Part shown: positions 1 to 7,648 of the stretch, one piece after another | Position numbering within the stretch: position 1 is the first letter of the stretch | Layout: each line of letters begins with the position of its first letter | Assembly: GCF_000953135.1 (NCBI RefSeq) | Contig: NZ_LN614827.1 | Coordinates: 3,891,501 to 3,955,500, forward strand | Length of the DNA: 64,000 nucleotides | DNA from: Legionella fallonii LLAP-10 | GTDB taxonomy: Bacteria; Pseudomonadota; Gammaproteobacteria; Legionellales; Legionellaceae | Reading direction: 5' to 3' | The notes under the pieces: model-generated | Databases searched by the model: none | Told to the model about the DNA's origin: nothing | What the model saw: the letters and a program-made list of their open reading frames with translations, nothing else | Translations under genes and position numbers: made by a program

Positions 1-554
1 AACAAGTAGATCGCGATCTGGCTGTCTTGCGTTTTGCCAACCAAAGTTGTTCAATCTTGGTCGCCACTGACGTTGCAGCACGAGGTCTTGATATTAAGGA
101 GCTTTCGGCAGTTATTAATTTTGATCTCGCTTTTGATCATGATGTCCATGTTCATCGTATCGGCCGAACCGGACGGGCTGGGAATAAAGGCCTCGCTTTT
201 AGCATTACAACACCGGCAGATGCGCAACGAATTTGCGCTATAGAAGATAATCTGCCACACCCTATTCTCTGGGGAAACGCTAATGAATTTGCAAACAACC
301 ACTCAACCAGATTAGTGCCAGAAATGGTTACCCTATGCCTCGCCTCTGGTAAAAGAGATAAAATTCGACCAGGAGATATTCTTGGCGCATTGATCAAAGA
401 TGCAGGGTTAGCTGGAAACACTATTGGCAAAATTAACATCACGGCCATGCACTCCTATGTTGCAATTCACCGCAGCCATGCCGACAAGGCACAGCAATAT
501 TTGCAAAATGGAAAATTGAAAGGACGCAAGATTAATGTTCGTAAAATTAGTTAA
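1..554 (+). CDS. dbpA: ATP-dependent RNA helicase DbpA, C-terminal part (5' end outside window)
   Basis: DEAD-box RNA helicase that binds 23S rRNA and acts in 50S subunit assembly. The open frame runs in from the left edge (first full codon at base 3), so the start lies upstream. Visible are helicase motif V ([12 protein letters not shown]), motif VI ([10 protein letters not shown]) and then a C-terminal domain with the DbpA-type sequence [18 protein letters not shown], the RNA-recognition fold that directs DbpA to 23S rRNA hairpin 92. The NTP-binding motifs are off the window. The TTG codon at base 27 is internal to the helicase core and is not a start. The DbpA-specific tail separates it from RhlE, SrmB and DeaD. 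Confidence 0.9.
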   Translation, partial: QVDRDLAVLRFANQSCSILVATDVAARGLDIKELSAVINFDLAFDHDVHVHRIGRTGRAGNKGLAFSITTPADAQRICAIEDNLPHPILWGNANEFANNHSTRLVPEMVTLCLASGKRDKIRPGDILGALIKDAGLAGNTIGKINITAMHSYVAIHRSHADKAQQYLQNGKLKGRKINVRKIS

Positions 555-592
555 ATGTCCCAGTCAGAGTCATTAATCTATGCCTTCATTAG

Positions 593-608
593 GAGCCGTT
601 GCCGGCTC
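593..608. terminator. Short GC hairpin between convergent dbpA and ygiD-like genes
   Basis: GAGCCG (593-598), a 4-base loop and CGGCTC (603-608) form a 6-bp GC-rich stem between two genes that converge on it. No clear U-run follows on either strand, so it is a weak bidirectional terminator candidate. Confidence 0.4.
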
Positions 609-620
609 TGTTATAAGAAT

Positions 621-1400
621 TTAATGGAATTTCAAGCTACGCATGGAAATGGAGCCTAGCTCAATTTCCTCAAAGATGAAGGTTAACTGGTCATTTATAT
701 CTGAACAGCCTAAAACATAAATTAGAGGTAAATAATGATCAAGTGTTGGCACACTTAAGCGCCCACTTGCCGTAAAAGGTAATTCGTTCATGAGCGGAGC
801 AAAATCTCTCTTTAGAAGATATTCTTTCACTTGCTTATCAAATTCGCAGGCCCAAGGGTAGGCTTTTGCATGTTTACTCCAACGAATCATACTGAGATTA
901 TGTACAATATTTCCACTACCAATAATTAATACGCCCTCTGTGCGTAGTTCTTTAAGCTGTTGACCTAAGTTAAAGTGATATTCGGGTGGTTCGGACATAT
1001 CGATACTTAATTGGATAACAGGGATATTTGCTTGTGGGTACATATGTCTCAGTATTGACCATGAACCATGATCCAACCCCCAGTTTTCATCGAGATGAAT
1101 ATGGGGTTGTTTTATTTGTTCTTTTATTTTTTGAGCTAAGGCAGGACTTCCTGGAGCAGGATATTGCACCTCAAACAATGGCTGCGGAAATCCATAAAAA
1201 TCATGAATTGTTCTAGAAACAGGCATAGATGTAAGCCAACTACCAGACGTTATCCAGTGAGCGGAAATACATAGGATTGCTTGCGGAAGTGGTAATTCAT
1301 TGCCCAGATGCTCTAACATTGCAGTGAAGGCATTTTCCTCAATAGCATTCATAGGGCTTCCATGACCAATAAAAAGTACTGGCATTTTAATTGGCATCAT
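621..1400 (-). CDS. ygiD: LigB/YgiD-type extradiol ring-cleavage dioxygenase (4,5-DOPA dioxygenase family)
   Basis: Predicted class III extradiol dioxygenase of the YgiD/LigB family, which opens catechol rings such as L-DOPA with a bound divalent metal. The 259-residue length is normal for the family. H13 (in GHGSP), H48 (in SAHW) and H222 (in TLDHYLPL) sit at the usual metal-ligand positions, and H111 (LDHGSW) and H167 (VHNL) at the conserved catalytic histidines. The first ATG overlaps the end of the upstream LysR-type gene by 14 bases and a second ATG follows directly, so the two genes are probably co-transcribed and the regulator may control it. The natural substrate cannot be read from sequence. 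Confidence 0.85.
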   Translation of the reverse strand: MMPIKMPVLFIGHGSPMNAIEENAFTAMLEHLGNELPLPQAILCISAHWITSGSWLTSMPVSRTIHDFYGFPQPLFEVQYPAPGSPALAQKIKEQIKQPHIHLDENWGLDHGSWSILRHMYPQANIPVIQLSIDMSEPPEYHFNLGQQLKELRTEGVLIIGSGNIVHNLSMIRWSKHAKAYPWACEFDKQVKEYLLKRDFAPLMNELPFTASGRLSVPTLDHYLPLIYVLGCSDINDQLTFIFEEIELGSISMRSLKFH

Positions 1401-2367
1401 TATTTAGCTCCTTTGTAGGTATAGACCAGCTCATTTCCCTTTTGAGCGCAGCACAGCCTTTTTGTGTTGCATTGCCAACAAAATCAATAAAATAGCGCAC
1501 AGCAGGGATTAAGCCCCGTTTGGAGGGGTAAATTAAATATAAGCTTGCAGTAGCTAGAGACCATTCAGGAAGAAGGCAAATAAGTTGACCATCTTTTATT
1601 TCTTGCTGGCAGTATTCAATGGGGAGATGAGTGATGCCTTGATGGGCAAGTGACGCCTGTTTTAAGATAGTCCATTCATTGCTTTCCAAATGGGCAACTA
1701 AAGGAATGCTGATTTTTTGCCCTTGAGCATTAGTTAATTGAAGTTGGCTTGCACCATCGGCTTTGGTTTTTCCAAGCCAAATATGATTGGTTAATTCAGT
1801 GGGTGATTTAAGTGGTGGATATCCTTGTAAATAGACGGGTGTAGCAACCAGGCGATGACTGCTTTCACCTAATTTTCTTATTATCAAATTAGAATCATTC
1901 AATTCATGGGCTTGAAAACGTAACGCGACATCAAAACCTTCTTCAATGATATCGACCTTGCGATCACTAGCATAGAGGTTAATGCGGACTTCGGGGTAAA
2001 GACGCATGAAATCAATAATGATTTGATTAAACTCTGATTGCGCAAAAAGCGTAGGACAGGTCACATAAATTCGGCCTTTGGGTGTTGATTGAGCTTGAAT
2101 TGCGGCTTCTTGCGCAAAACTGGCTTGATTTACCATCGCTTTACTGTATTCGTATACTAAGTTTCCCACATCGGTTAAGCTTAATTTGCGTGTTGAGCGA
2201 TTCAACAAACGTACCCCTAAATGGTTTTCCAGTTCTGAAATCCGGCGACTTAATTTTGATTTAGTAATTTCCAATCCTAGACTGGCTTGAGTAAAACTAC
2301 CGTCATCGACAACACGGCAGAAAAAATATAAATCATTGAGATCGGGTAAGAGATTATTATGACGCAT
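1387..2367 (-). CDS. LysR-family transcriptional regulator
   Basis: LysR-type regulator of about 326 residues. The N-terminal winged helix-turn-helix (about residues 8-65, with GSFTQASLGLEITKSKLSRR and LGVRLLNRSTRKLSLT) is typical, followed by a substrate-binding-like co-inducer domain. I place the start at the ATG at 2367 because the helix-turn-helix then begins about ten residues in. An upstream in-frame ATG at 2415 would add 16 residues not typical of the family, and neither start has a strong ribosome site. It is divergent from the azoreductase gene and overlaps the dioxygenase gene by 14 bases, so likely targets are itself, the dioxygenase and azoR. Related to the CrgA/AaeR-like group that often controls quinone or aromatic stress genes (inference). 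Confidence 0.85.
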   Translation of the reverse strand: MRHNNLLPDLNDLYFFCRVVDDGSFTQASLGLEITKSKLSRRISELENHLGVRLLNRSTRKLSLTDVGNLVYEYSKAMVNQASFAQEAAIQAQSTPKGRIYVTCPTLFAQSEFNQIIIDFMRLYPEVRINLYASDRKVDIIEEGFDVALRFQAHELNDSNLIIRKLGESSHRLVATPVYLQGYPPLKSPTELTNHIWLGKTKADGASQLQLTNAQGQKISIPLVAHLESNEWTILKQASLAHQGITHLPIEYCQQEIKDGQLICLLPEWSLATASLYLIYPSKRGLIPAVRYFIDFVGNATQKGCAALKREMSWSIPTKELNNDAN

Positions 2368-2484
2368 AATTAAATAAACCAATTGATTGTTATTAATTAT
2401 AGGACAATATTTCATGAAATAGCTATCTTGTTAATCATTGTTTTAAATATATGCTTAATATAAAGATACTTATTGGAGACTATG

Positions 2485-3108
2485 ATGAACTTATTAGCTA
2501 TTAACAGCAGCATATTGGAAGATTACTCTATTTCTCGTCAATTAATGACCCAGTTTCTTGACTACTGGCAACGTGAAAATCCTAAGTCAGAAATGATTTA
2601 TCGTGATTTAAATGCCCAGACAATTGGTCATTTATCAAGTGAGTTACTCCAAGCCAAGCAAAAACCTATTAACGAGCTTTCTCCTGAGTTAAGAAGAGAA
2701 TTAGAATTATCAGAGGAACTGATTACCGAATTTTTAAATGCGGATGAGCTTGTTATTGGGGCACCAATGTATAATTTTACCATTTCGACGCAACTGAAGT
2801 CTTGGATTGATCGTATTTTGGTCGCTGGTCGCACCTTTAAGTATACAGAGCAAGGAGTAATGGGTTTGTCCGGAGGCAAACGAGTTACTATTATTTCTAC
2901 TCGTGGCAATCATTATTCAAGTGACGAAGTGATGCGGGCTAAAGACTTCCAGGAGAATTACTTAAGGACTATATTTAATTTTATCGGTATCAATGAAATT
3001 AAAATTATCCGTGCCGAAGGGTTGCACTTAAGTGAATCAATTAAAAAACAATCGATGGAACAAGCTGAAAATGAGATTAAAAAAGCATTTTCAGATCTTG
3101 TTAATTAA
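2485..3108 (+). CDS. azoR: FMN-dependent NADH azoreductase / quinone reductase
   Basis: AzoR-type flavodoxin-fold enzyme of 207 residues that reduces quinones and azo compounds with NADH. Family features seen are the phosphate-binding N-terminal loop (NSSILEDYSISRQL), the flavin-binding PMYNF motif followed by LKSWIDRILVAGRTF, and the STRGNHY segment. GGAG at 2475-2478 lies 6 bases before the ATG at 2485 and 3 before the ATG at 2482, so 2485 is the better start; the TTG at 2473 overlaps the ribosome site itself. It is transcribed divergently from the LysR-type gene, a common arrangement for regulated quinone-detoxifying enzymes. Catalytic identity is solid, physiological substrate unknown. 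Confidence 0.9.
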   Translation: MNLLAINSSILEDYSISRQLMTQFLDYWQRENPKSEMIYRDLNAQTIGHLSSELLQAKQKPINELSPELRRELELSEELITEFLNADELVIGAPMYNFTISTQLKSWIDRILVAGRTFKYTEQGVMGLSGGKRVTIISTRGNHYSSDEVMRAKDFQENYLRTIFNFIGINEIKIIRAEGLHLSESIKKQSMEQAENEIKKAFSDLVN

Positions 3109-3119
3109 TTCGCTGAAAA

Positions 3120-3265
3120 TAGACCTCTTGCATAACCGGTATATTTTGTTTTAGTGCAAGGCGTAAGCATTTCGAGGAGCGGAGTTTACATGAAGTAAAT
3201 GAGCACGGGAGAAACGCTTACAACGCAGCAATAAGGCAAAAGACTCAGGTTATAGAAGAGGTCTA
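3120..3265. repeat. Family A dispersed repeat, copy A1 (146 bp, imperfect terminal inverted repeats)
   Basis: Begins TAGACCTCTTGCATAACC and ends GGTTATAGAAGAGGTCTA. The two 18-base ends are inverted repeats matching at 16 of 18 positions. The interior carries GAGGAGCGGAG, ATGAAGTAAATGAGCAC and AACGCAGCAATAAGGC. Parts of this recur at 13594 (truncated, inverted), and related elements lie at 18799, 45332 and 49113. It has no coding capacity and fills the azoR-maf gap. A MITE-like non-autonomous element is the best reading. Confidence 0.8.
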
Positions 3266-3320
3266 ATAGGATAATGGCCGTTATTAGCAAGCAAAAGCAT
3301 CTGGAGTAACGACTAGGATT

Positions 3321-3935
3321 CTAGATTAAACAGCCAAGGGAAATTTTTTGCGCAATCTCTTCAATAGGCAATCCCATAACATTGTAATAGGAGCCTTTTA
3401 TTTCTTTAACAAAGGTATCGTGTACTTTCTGAATACCATATCCCCCAGCTTTATCAAAAGGATCGCCTGAATCAATGTAATTTTTTATTTGCAGCTCGGT
3501 TAAGGTATGAAAGGTAATGTGGGTTGTCACATAATTAATACACCATTTTTGTTGTGGTAGAAAAATTAGCGCATAGCCTGTATAGACCTCATGAGAATTG
3601 CCACTAAGCATATGCAGCATTCTATAGGCATCAGCCTCATCGCGTGGTTTTTCTAAAATATGATTCTGATAAGCCACAGTAGTGTCTGCCGCTAAAATTA
3701 AATTGGCAGAGCCCTCCGCAACCCGCGGTAAGATAGCTTGTGCTTTGTCTCTAGCCAACCGAGTGACATAGACATGAGCTTCCTCGTCTTTTTGACGAAT
3801 TTCTGCAATATCAGCCGGCATAACCACAGCAGTTAACCCGTGCTCTTGCAATATTTGCAGGCGTCGTGGAGAAGCACTCGCGAGAATAATTTTTAGTAAG
3901 GGATTTGATTTCATTAAAAAGTAATCATGGGACAT
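3321..3935 (-). CDS. maf: Maf-type nucleoside triphosphate pyrophosphatase (YhdE-like)
   Basis: Maf-family pyrophosphatase of 204 residues, which hydrolyses (d)TTP/UTP and modified pyrimidine nucleotides to the monophosphates, linked to septum control and nucleotide-pool cleaning. Seen: the signature ILASASPRR (residues 17-25), AADTTVAY with the catalytic-base aspartate D84, EKPRDEADA, and DPFDKAGGYGIQ near the C-terminus. The last motif favours the YhdE (dTTP/UTP) subgroup over YceF. A second in-frame ATG seven codons downstream (MKSNPLL) is an equally good start and would give 197 residues. Stand-alone gene between repeat A1 and lapA. Confidence 0.9.
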   Translation of the reverse strand: MSHDYFLMKSNPLLKIILASASPRRLQILQEHGLTAVVMPADIAEIRQKDEEAHVYVTRLARDKAQAILPRVAEGSANLILAADTTVAYQNHILEKPRDEADAYRMLHMLSGNSHEVYTGYALIFLPQQKWCINYVTTHITFHTLTELQIKNYIDSGDPFDKAGGYGIQKVHDTFVKEIKGSYYNVMGLPIEEIAQKISLGCLI

Positions 3936-3999
3936 TTATAAGATGTTATGAATTCTACAACTTTTTAGAAAATATGCTAAGCATCGAATGCATAATAGA

Positions 4000-4029
4000 C
4001 TTCTCTGAATATCGAAATATCCAGAGAAG
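4000..4029 (-). terminator. Stable hairpin after the lapA-like gene
   Basis: CTTCTCTG (8 bases) pairs with CAGAGAAG across an ATAT/ATAT inner stem and a TTCG tetraloop when read on the minus strand, just 3' of the peptidase stop codon. No strong U-run follows. It may be a terminator or a 3'-end stabilising structure. The TAGACTTCT at its edge resembles a family A repeat end. Confidence 0.55.
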
Positions 4030-4040
4030 ATGATGAACAA

Positions 4041-5243
4041 TTATTCAGAAGCTAACTCTATAGCAAACGCTACAGCTAGTTTAGAAAAGTTAGTCATATG
4101 CTCCAGACTCAATAAGTCCATGGTATCAGAAGCACTATGGATATAGGGGTTGTGATCTTCAAAATTGGATTCACAAGGGAACGCAGCGGGTACTCCCTCG
4201 TCAGTCCAAGAGGCATGATCACTGCATCCATAACCACAACGAGAGTAATCTACGGGAACATGGACGTAAGTATCGATTAATTTGGCGACATAGTTGCTTA
4301 AACGTTTATCGGTATAATCAGTGAATACCCACATCGTTGGATCTTTAGGATCTACTCTATAACCTGTCATGTCAAATTGAATCGCAGCTTTTACAGGGAC
4401 TGATTTCTCCATAAAGTGTTGCACTACATATTGAGACCCCACTAAACCGCGCTCTTCAGCAGCATACCAAATAATATAAATAGGACGTTTGAAGGTTGCT
4501 TTAGATGCTAATAAAACTCGCGCAGCCTCCATAACACTAGAAGAACCACTACCATCATCCCCAGCACCAGGCATGCGACCATCAAGAGTATCCATATGAG
4601 CGCCTATGACAATACCAGGAGCATCGATATCTTTCCCAATCACAGTAACTAATGAAGGTTGCTTATACCAGCCAGTGCTCACAAAAAACGTTGCAGTATC
4701 TGTACGACCATATTCAGTAGCCATAGCTTCGAACTGAGCTTTTAACCAATTCGCAGCATCAACGCCAGTATCTTTAGTTGCAGAACGATTATGATAGGAA
4801 ACCAAATGTGTTAATGTTTGCCAAATATTATCAGCTACAACCTCTTTTAAAGCGGCATTCACTTCGTCTTGATGTTTGATTTCATAAGTATCCGCATTTA
4901 GCTTAGGGGTATTAAGGGATTTAATTAGACTTTTTTCAAGAGTCCTTTGTGCTGATTGTTTTTGGACTAATAAGGAAGTTCCTGATAATTTATGGCTCAC
5001 ATTGATAAAATGACCACATTTCACTTTATCTGCCAGTACAGTCAGGCCGTCTACCTCACTTGCCGGAACATCTATAATTTTAAATTGTTTATTTTCCGCT
5101 AAAACTTCGTGAGCAGTAGTAATTTTAGCAGCAAGACACTGAGGTACTTGCAATTGCTCATGAGGTGTATTAGTTGCAAATAGCGAATTACTAACAAGAA
5201 CGAGACCTGCGGTGATACACGTGCTCCATTGATTTAAATGCAT
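4041..5243 (-). CDS. lapA: Secreted M28 zinc aminopeptidase, LapA/LapB-like
   Basis: Zinc aminopeptidase of 400 residues, related to Legionella LapA/LapB, exported by the Sec pathway and the type II secretion system. A signal peptide covers about residues 1-23 (hydrophobic core GLVLVSNSLFA). A pro/N-terminal region follows, then the M28 core. The metal and catalytic residues are all present: H216 and D218 (GAHMD), D229/D230 (GAGDDGSG), E263/E264 (AAEERG), D291 (FDMTGY) and H369 (YIHSASDT). C336 and C340 (CGYGC) may form a disulphide. GGAGAGGA lies just before the ATG. Assignment to LapA rather than LapB rests on family resemblance and recalled neighbourhood, so the paralogue is less certain than the function. 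Confidence 0.85.
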   Translation of the reverse strand: MHLNQWSTCITAGLVLVSNSLFATNTPHEQLQVPQCLAAKITTAHEVLAENKQFKIIDVPASEVDGLTVLADKVKCGHFINVSHKLSGTSLLVQKQSAQRTLEKSLIKSLNTPKLNADTYEIKHQDEVNAALKEVVADNIWQTLTHLVSYHNRSATKDTGVDAANWLKAQFEAMATEYGRTDTATFFVSTGWYKQPSLVTVIGKDIDAPGIVIGAHMDTLDGRMPGAGDDGSGSSSVMEAARVLLASKATFKRPIYIIWYAAEERGLVGSQYVVQHFMEKSVPVKAAIQFDMTGYRVDPKDPTMWVFTDYTDKRLSNYVAKLIDTYVHVPVDYSRCGYGCSDHASWTDEGVPAAFPCESNFEDHNPYIHSASDTMDLLSLEHMTNFSKLAVAFAIELASE

Positions 5244-5588
5244 TTCCTCTCCTAAGTTTATTTGCTATCAAAAACAGTAATATATCCAAGATACTCCAAA
5301 ATACTCTTTTTAGTCTATTGCTTTTTCCATACCGAAAATTCCCACAACTTCAGAATAAAACTAACCATTACTCCTCTTTAGAAACTTCCAGTTTAGAGCA
5401 GGAAAGGTCTATTGACTCTCTCATTTCGACAATATCCTGGGTATGCATGATCAAGAAAATCATGCCAGTAAACTTGCGTAGAAAAAACAATTAGCAACAA
5501 TGTTTTATTTTTGATCTTATTGGTATTGATAATCATTTTCATTTGCGATAAAGTTTTACTTCCACTACCAATGGGCAAATATACTACA
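5244..5588. other. Divergent intergenic region, lapA-like / polytopic membrane protein
   Basis: About 345 bases between two divergently transcribed genes, AT-rich. It should hold both promoters. I see no repeat, RNA gene or convincing operator. The open frame continues upstream of 5589 to a TTG at 5511, but without a ribosome site. Confidence 0.5.
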
Positions 5589-7607
5589 ATGAATACAAAA
5601 AATACACCCTTCAAGGTCAGAAAAATTCCTTACAACCTTTCCTTAATATTCCTCACCGCCGGAGCAAGCTTAATTCTTGGCCTCTTAAGCTTTAGTGGCA
5701 TGTATGCCATTCTGCCCATGTTGCCTCTAGCTTTTGCCTCTTTTGCTTTATCGGTGACCTATGAGGGAGAAATTTATTTACAAAATATAAAAGGAGCTTT
5801 TAAAAAGTTATTTAAACGTAATCACTTAGAAAATGAGTTAGCCAAAGAGTACTTATTAGCCCATTTCCCAGAAGATATTCATGATGTTAATTGCCCTCAA
5901 TTCTTTAAAGACTATAAAAGACAACTTAAATTATTAGCTGCCTTTGGTCATAAAGAGCTCAATGAAGAAAGTAAAAACAGAAAAAAACAGGTAGAAAAAA
6001 CTCTTAAGGACATGGAACGGTGGTTCGCCGCTCAATTATTTTCCGCAAAAAATAAGCCAGCCAAAGATGAATCAGCCTATGCCCAACAATTGCGATTATG
6101 GCTGCAACGACCCGAACAAGAGCAAGAGCAATGGCAGGAACAACTTACAGATCGTAATTCCAAATTTCAAATCATCAAGGCATTCAGCCTATTATCGGCA
6201 TTATTCATGGGAGCCGGAACCACCTACCTCATAGCTGAAGCATTTGCTGTTATCCCATTTTTTGCCGCTATTCCCTTCGCTTTCTGGCCAATTATGATAG
6301 TGCCTATGGCGCTTATCGCCGGTGCAGCCTATGGTATGTTGACTTTAAACGCGGTGACGGATTTAGTGAATAACAACACCATCCTGAAGTGGTATAACAA
6401 ACTGCGCGATGATTTAAGCCAAGGTCTAACTATTCGCAATGTATTTATGACCGCAATGGCTCTCATCCTAGGAGCCCTAGCTGTAGCACTTACTGTCTGC
6501 ACTGCTGGTACCTGGTGGACTATCGCCAACAATGTACAACCCATATTTGAATGGATGAAAAAAATACCCAGTTTTGTCATGGGCATTATCAATCCTATAA
6601 TTACTGGCTCATCAGCTGTAGTGTTTATCTTTCAAAATACAGCCGAATCTTTAGATTTGGTAGATGAAGGTCTCGATTGGGCAGAAGAAACCGTTCAACA
6701 GGGGAACCTATGGCAGAAAATATATGAACCTATAGTTCAAGGATTTAAACATTTAATAGCAACTGAGAACTGGCTACAAATACTTAATCCTTTTCGCCTA
6801 ATTCTAAAGCTGACCATTACCCCGCTGCGTATGCTTCTCTTCTTGGGACATTTAATTAGTATCGCAGTTACCGCTGATCGTATGCCAGGCGTTCCACAAA
6901 TAGTTGCAGCACTGATTGCCATGATTAGTGAAGGTTTTGAGGATGCGCATTACTTCGTAGGAGGTCATGAGCATGAGGAAGAGGAAGAAGAAGAACACGC
7001 TCACCACGATACTAAAACCTTGCTACAAGAACGCTTGGGAGCAGACGCAGGCCACGAACACAATGAGGACATTCCTACCTGGATTCTTAAAACTATAACC
7101 CTACCTATTTATGCACTAGCAGCGCTATGGGATTCTGGTGCAAGTCAATTTAACGCCTCTCAAAACACTAAAGAGACAACGACCTCTGATGAATCAACAC
7201 CTGTACCTCAGGCAAGAGTGCTGAGTTTTGGGGATGCATGGAATAAACAAAGAGGCAATAAAGAGGAAGTTAATGTTGAATTACCGACAGAAGCCAAGCG
7301 CCCATCAAAAGAATGGCAAGTAGAACAGACTATTTCTCTTATTGAAAAGCACCAAGAAAACCACTTAAAGAGCACTCTATGTGATGAGAAATTAACAAAT
7401 GAAAAAGTCGTTGAATTAGATAAATTAAAAAGCAGGATACGCAATCCCCAACCTGGTGATACATTAGAAGCCGCATTGAATGAAGCAAAAACCACATCGG
7501 TGTATAACAGACATCGCTTATTCTCATGGGATAATGAAAATACCAATACGCAAGATTTCATAGAAGAATTGCCCGAGCGCGTTAACGCCATTAGAGCGAT
7601 GGGATAA
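5589..7607 (+). CDS. Large polytopic membrane protein of unknown function with His/Glu-rich segment
   Basis: I do not recognise a family. From the ATG at 5589 it has about 672 residues; an ATG at 5571 is an alternative, and neither has a strong ribosome site. Two hydrophobic segments near residues 17-56 are followed by a charged, Gln/Glu-rich soluble stretch (about 65-195). Further hydrophobic blocks lie at about 197-250, 282-310, 327-349, 402-447 and 496-514. Between the last two is a strongly acidic, histidine-containing segment (about 452-493, with GGHEHEEEEEEEHAHHD and AGHEHNED) that could bind metal. The C-terminal 150 residues are polar. The organisation resembles large Legionella membrane effectors or envelope proteins, but nothing proves secretion. 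Convergent with rep. Confidence 0.75.
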   Translation: MNTKNTPFKVRKIPYNLSLIFLTAGASLILGLLSFSGMYAILPMLPLAFASFALSVTYEGEIYLQNIKGAFKKLFKRNHLENELAKEYLLAHFPEDIHDVNCPQFFKDYKRQLKLLAAFGHKELNEESKNRKKQVEKTLKDMERWFAAQLFSAKNKPAKDESAYAQQLRLWLQRPEQEQEQWQEQLTDRNSKFQIIKAFSLLSALFMGAGTTYLIAEAFAVIPFFAAIPFAFWPIMIVPMALIAGAAYGMLTLNAVTDLVNNNTILKWYNKLRDDLSQGLTIRNVFMTAMALILGALAVALTVCTAGTWWTIANNVQPIFEWMKKIPSFVMGIINPIITGSSAVVFIFQNTAESLDLVDEGLDWAEETVQQGNLWQKIYEPIVQGFKHLIATENWLQILNPFRLILKLTITPLRMLLFLGHLISIAVTADRMPGVPQIVAALIAMISEGFEDAHYFVGGHEHEEEEEEEHAHHDTKTLLQERLGADAGHEHNEDIPTWILKTITLPIYALAALWDSGASQFNASQNTKETTTSDESTPVPQARVLSFGDAWNKQRGNKEEVNVELPTEAKRPSKEWQVEQTISLIEKHQENHLKSTLCDEKLTNEKVVELDKLKSRIRNPQPGDTLEAALNEAKTTSVYNRHRLFSWDNENTNTQDFIEELPERVNAIRAMG

Positions 7608-7618
7608 AACAAGAACAA

Positions 7619-7637
7619 GGTAGCCCTACGGGCTACC
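7619..7637. terminator. Perfect hairpin terminator between convergent genes
   Basis: GGTAGCCC - TAC - GGGCTACC is a perfect 8-bp stem with a 3-base loop between the ends of the membrane protein gene (+) and rep (-). On the minus strand a T-rich stretch (TTGTTCTTGTTTT) follows, so it is probably the rep terminator and may work in both directions. Confidence 0.75.
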
Positions 7638-7648
7638 TATAAGGAGCA

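Noticed and set aside
3321-3935. CaaX-like ending of Maf (LGCLI)
   Set aside because: The cysteine is third from the end, not fourth, and Maf is a cytoplasmic housekeeping enzyme.
5511-5588. Longer N-terminus of the polytopic protein from a TTG at 5511
   Set aside because: No ribosome site, and hydrophobic residues read as chance translation of AT-rich DNA; ATG at 5589 or 5571 preferred.
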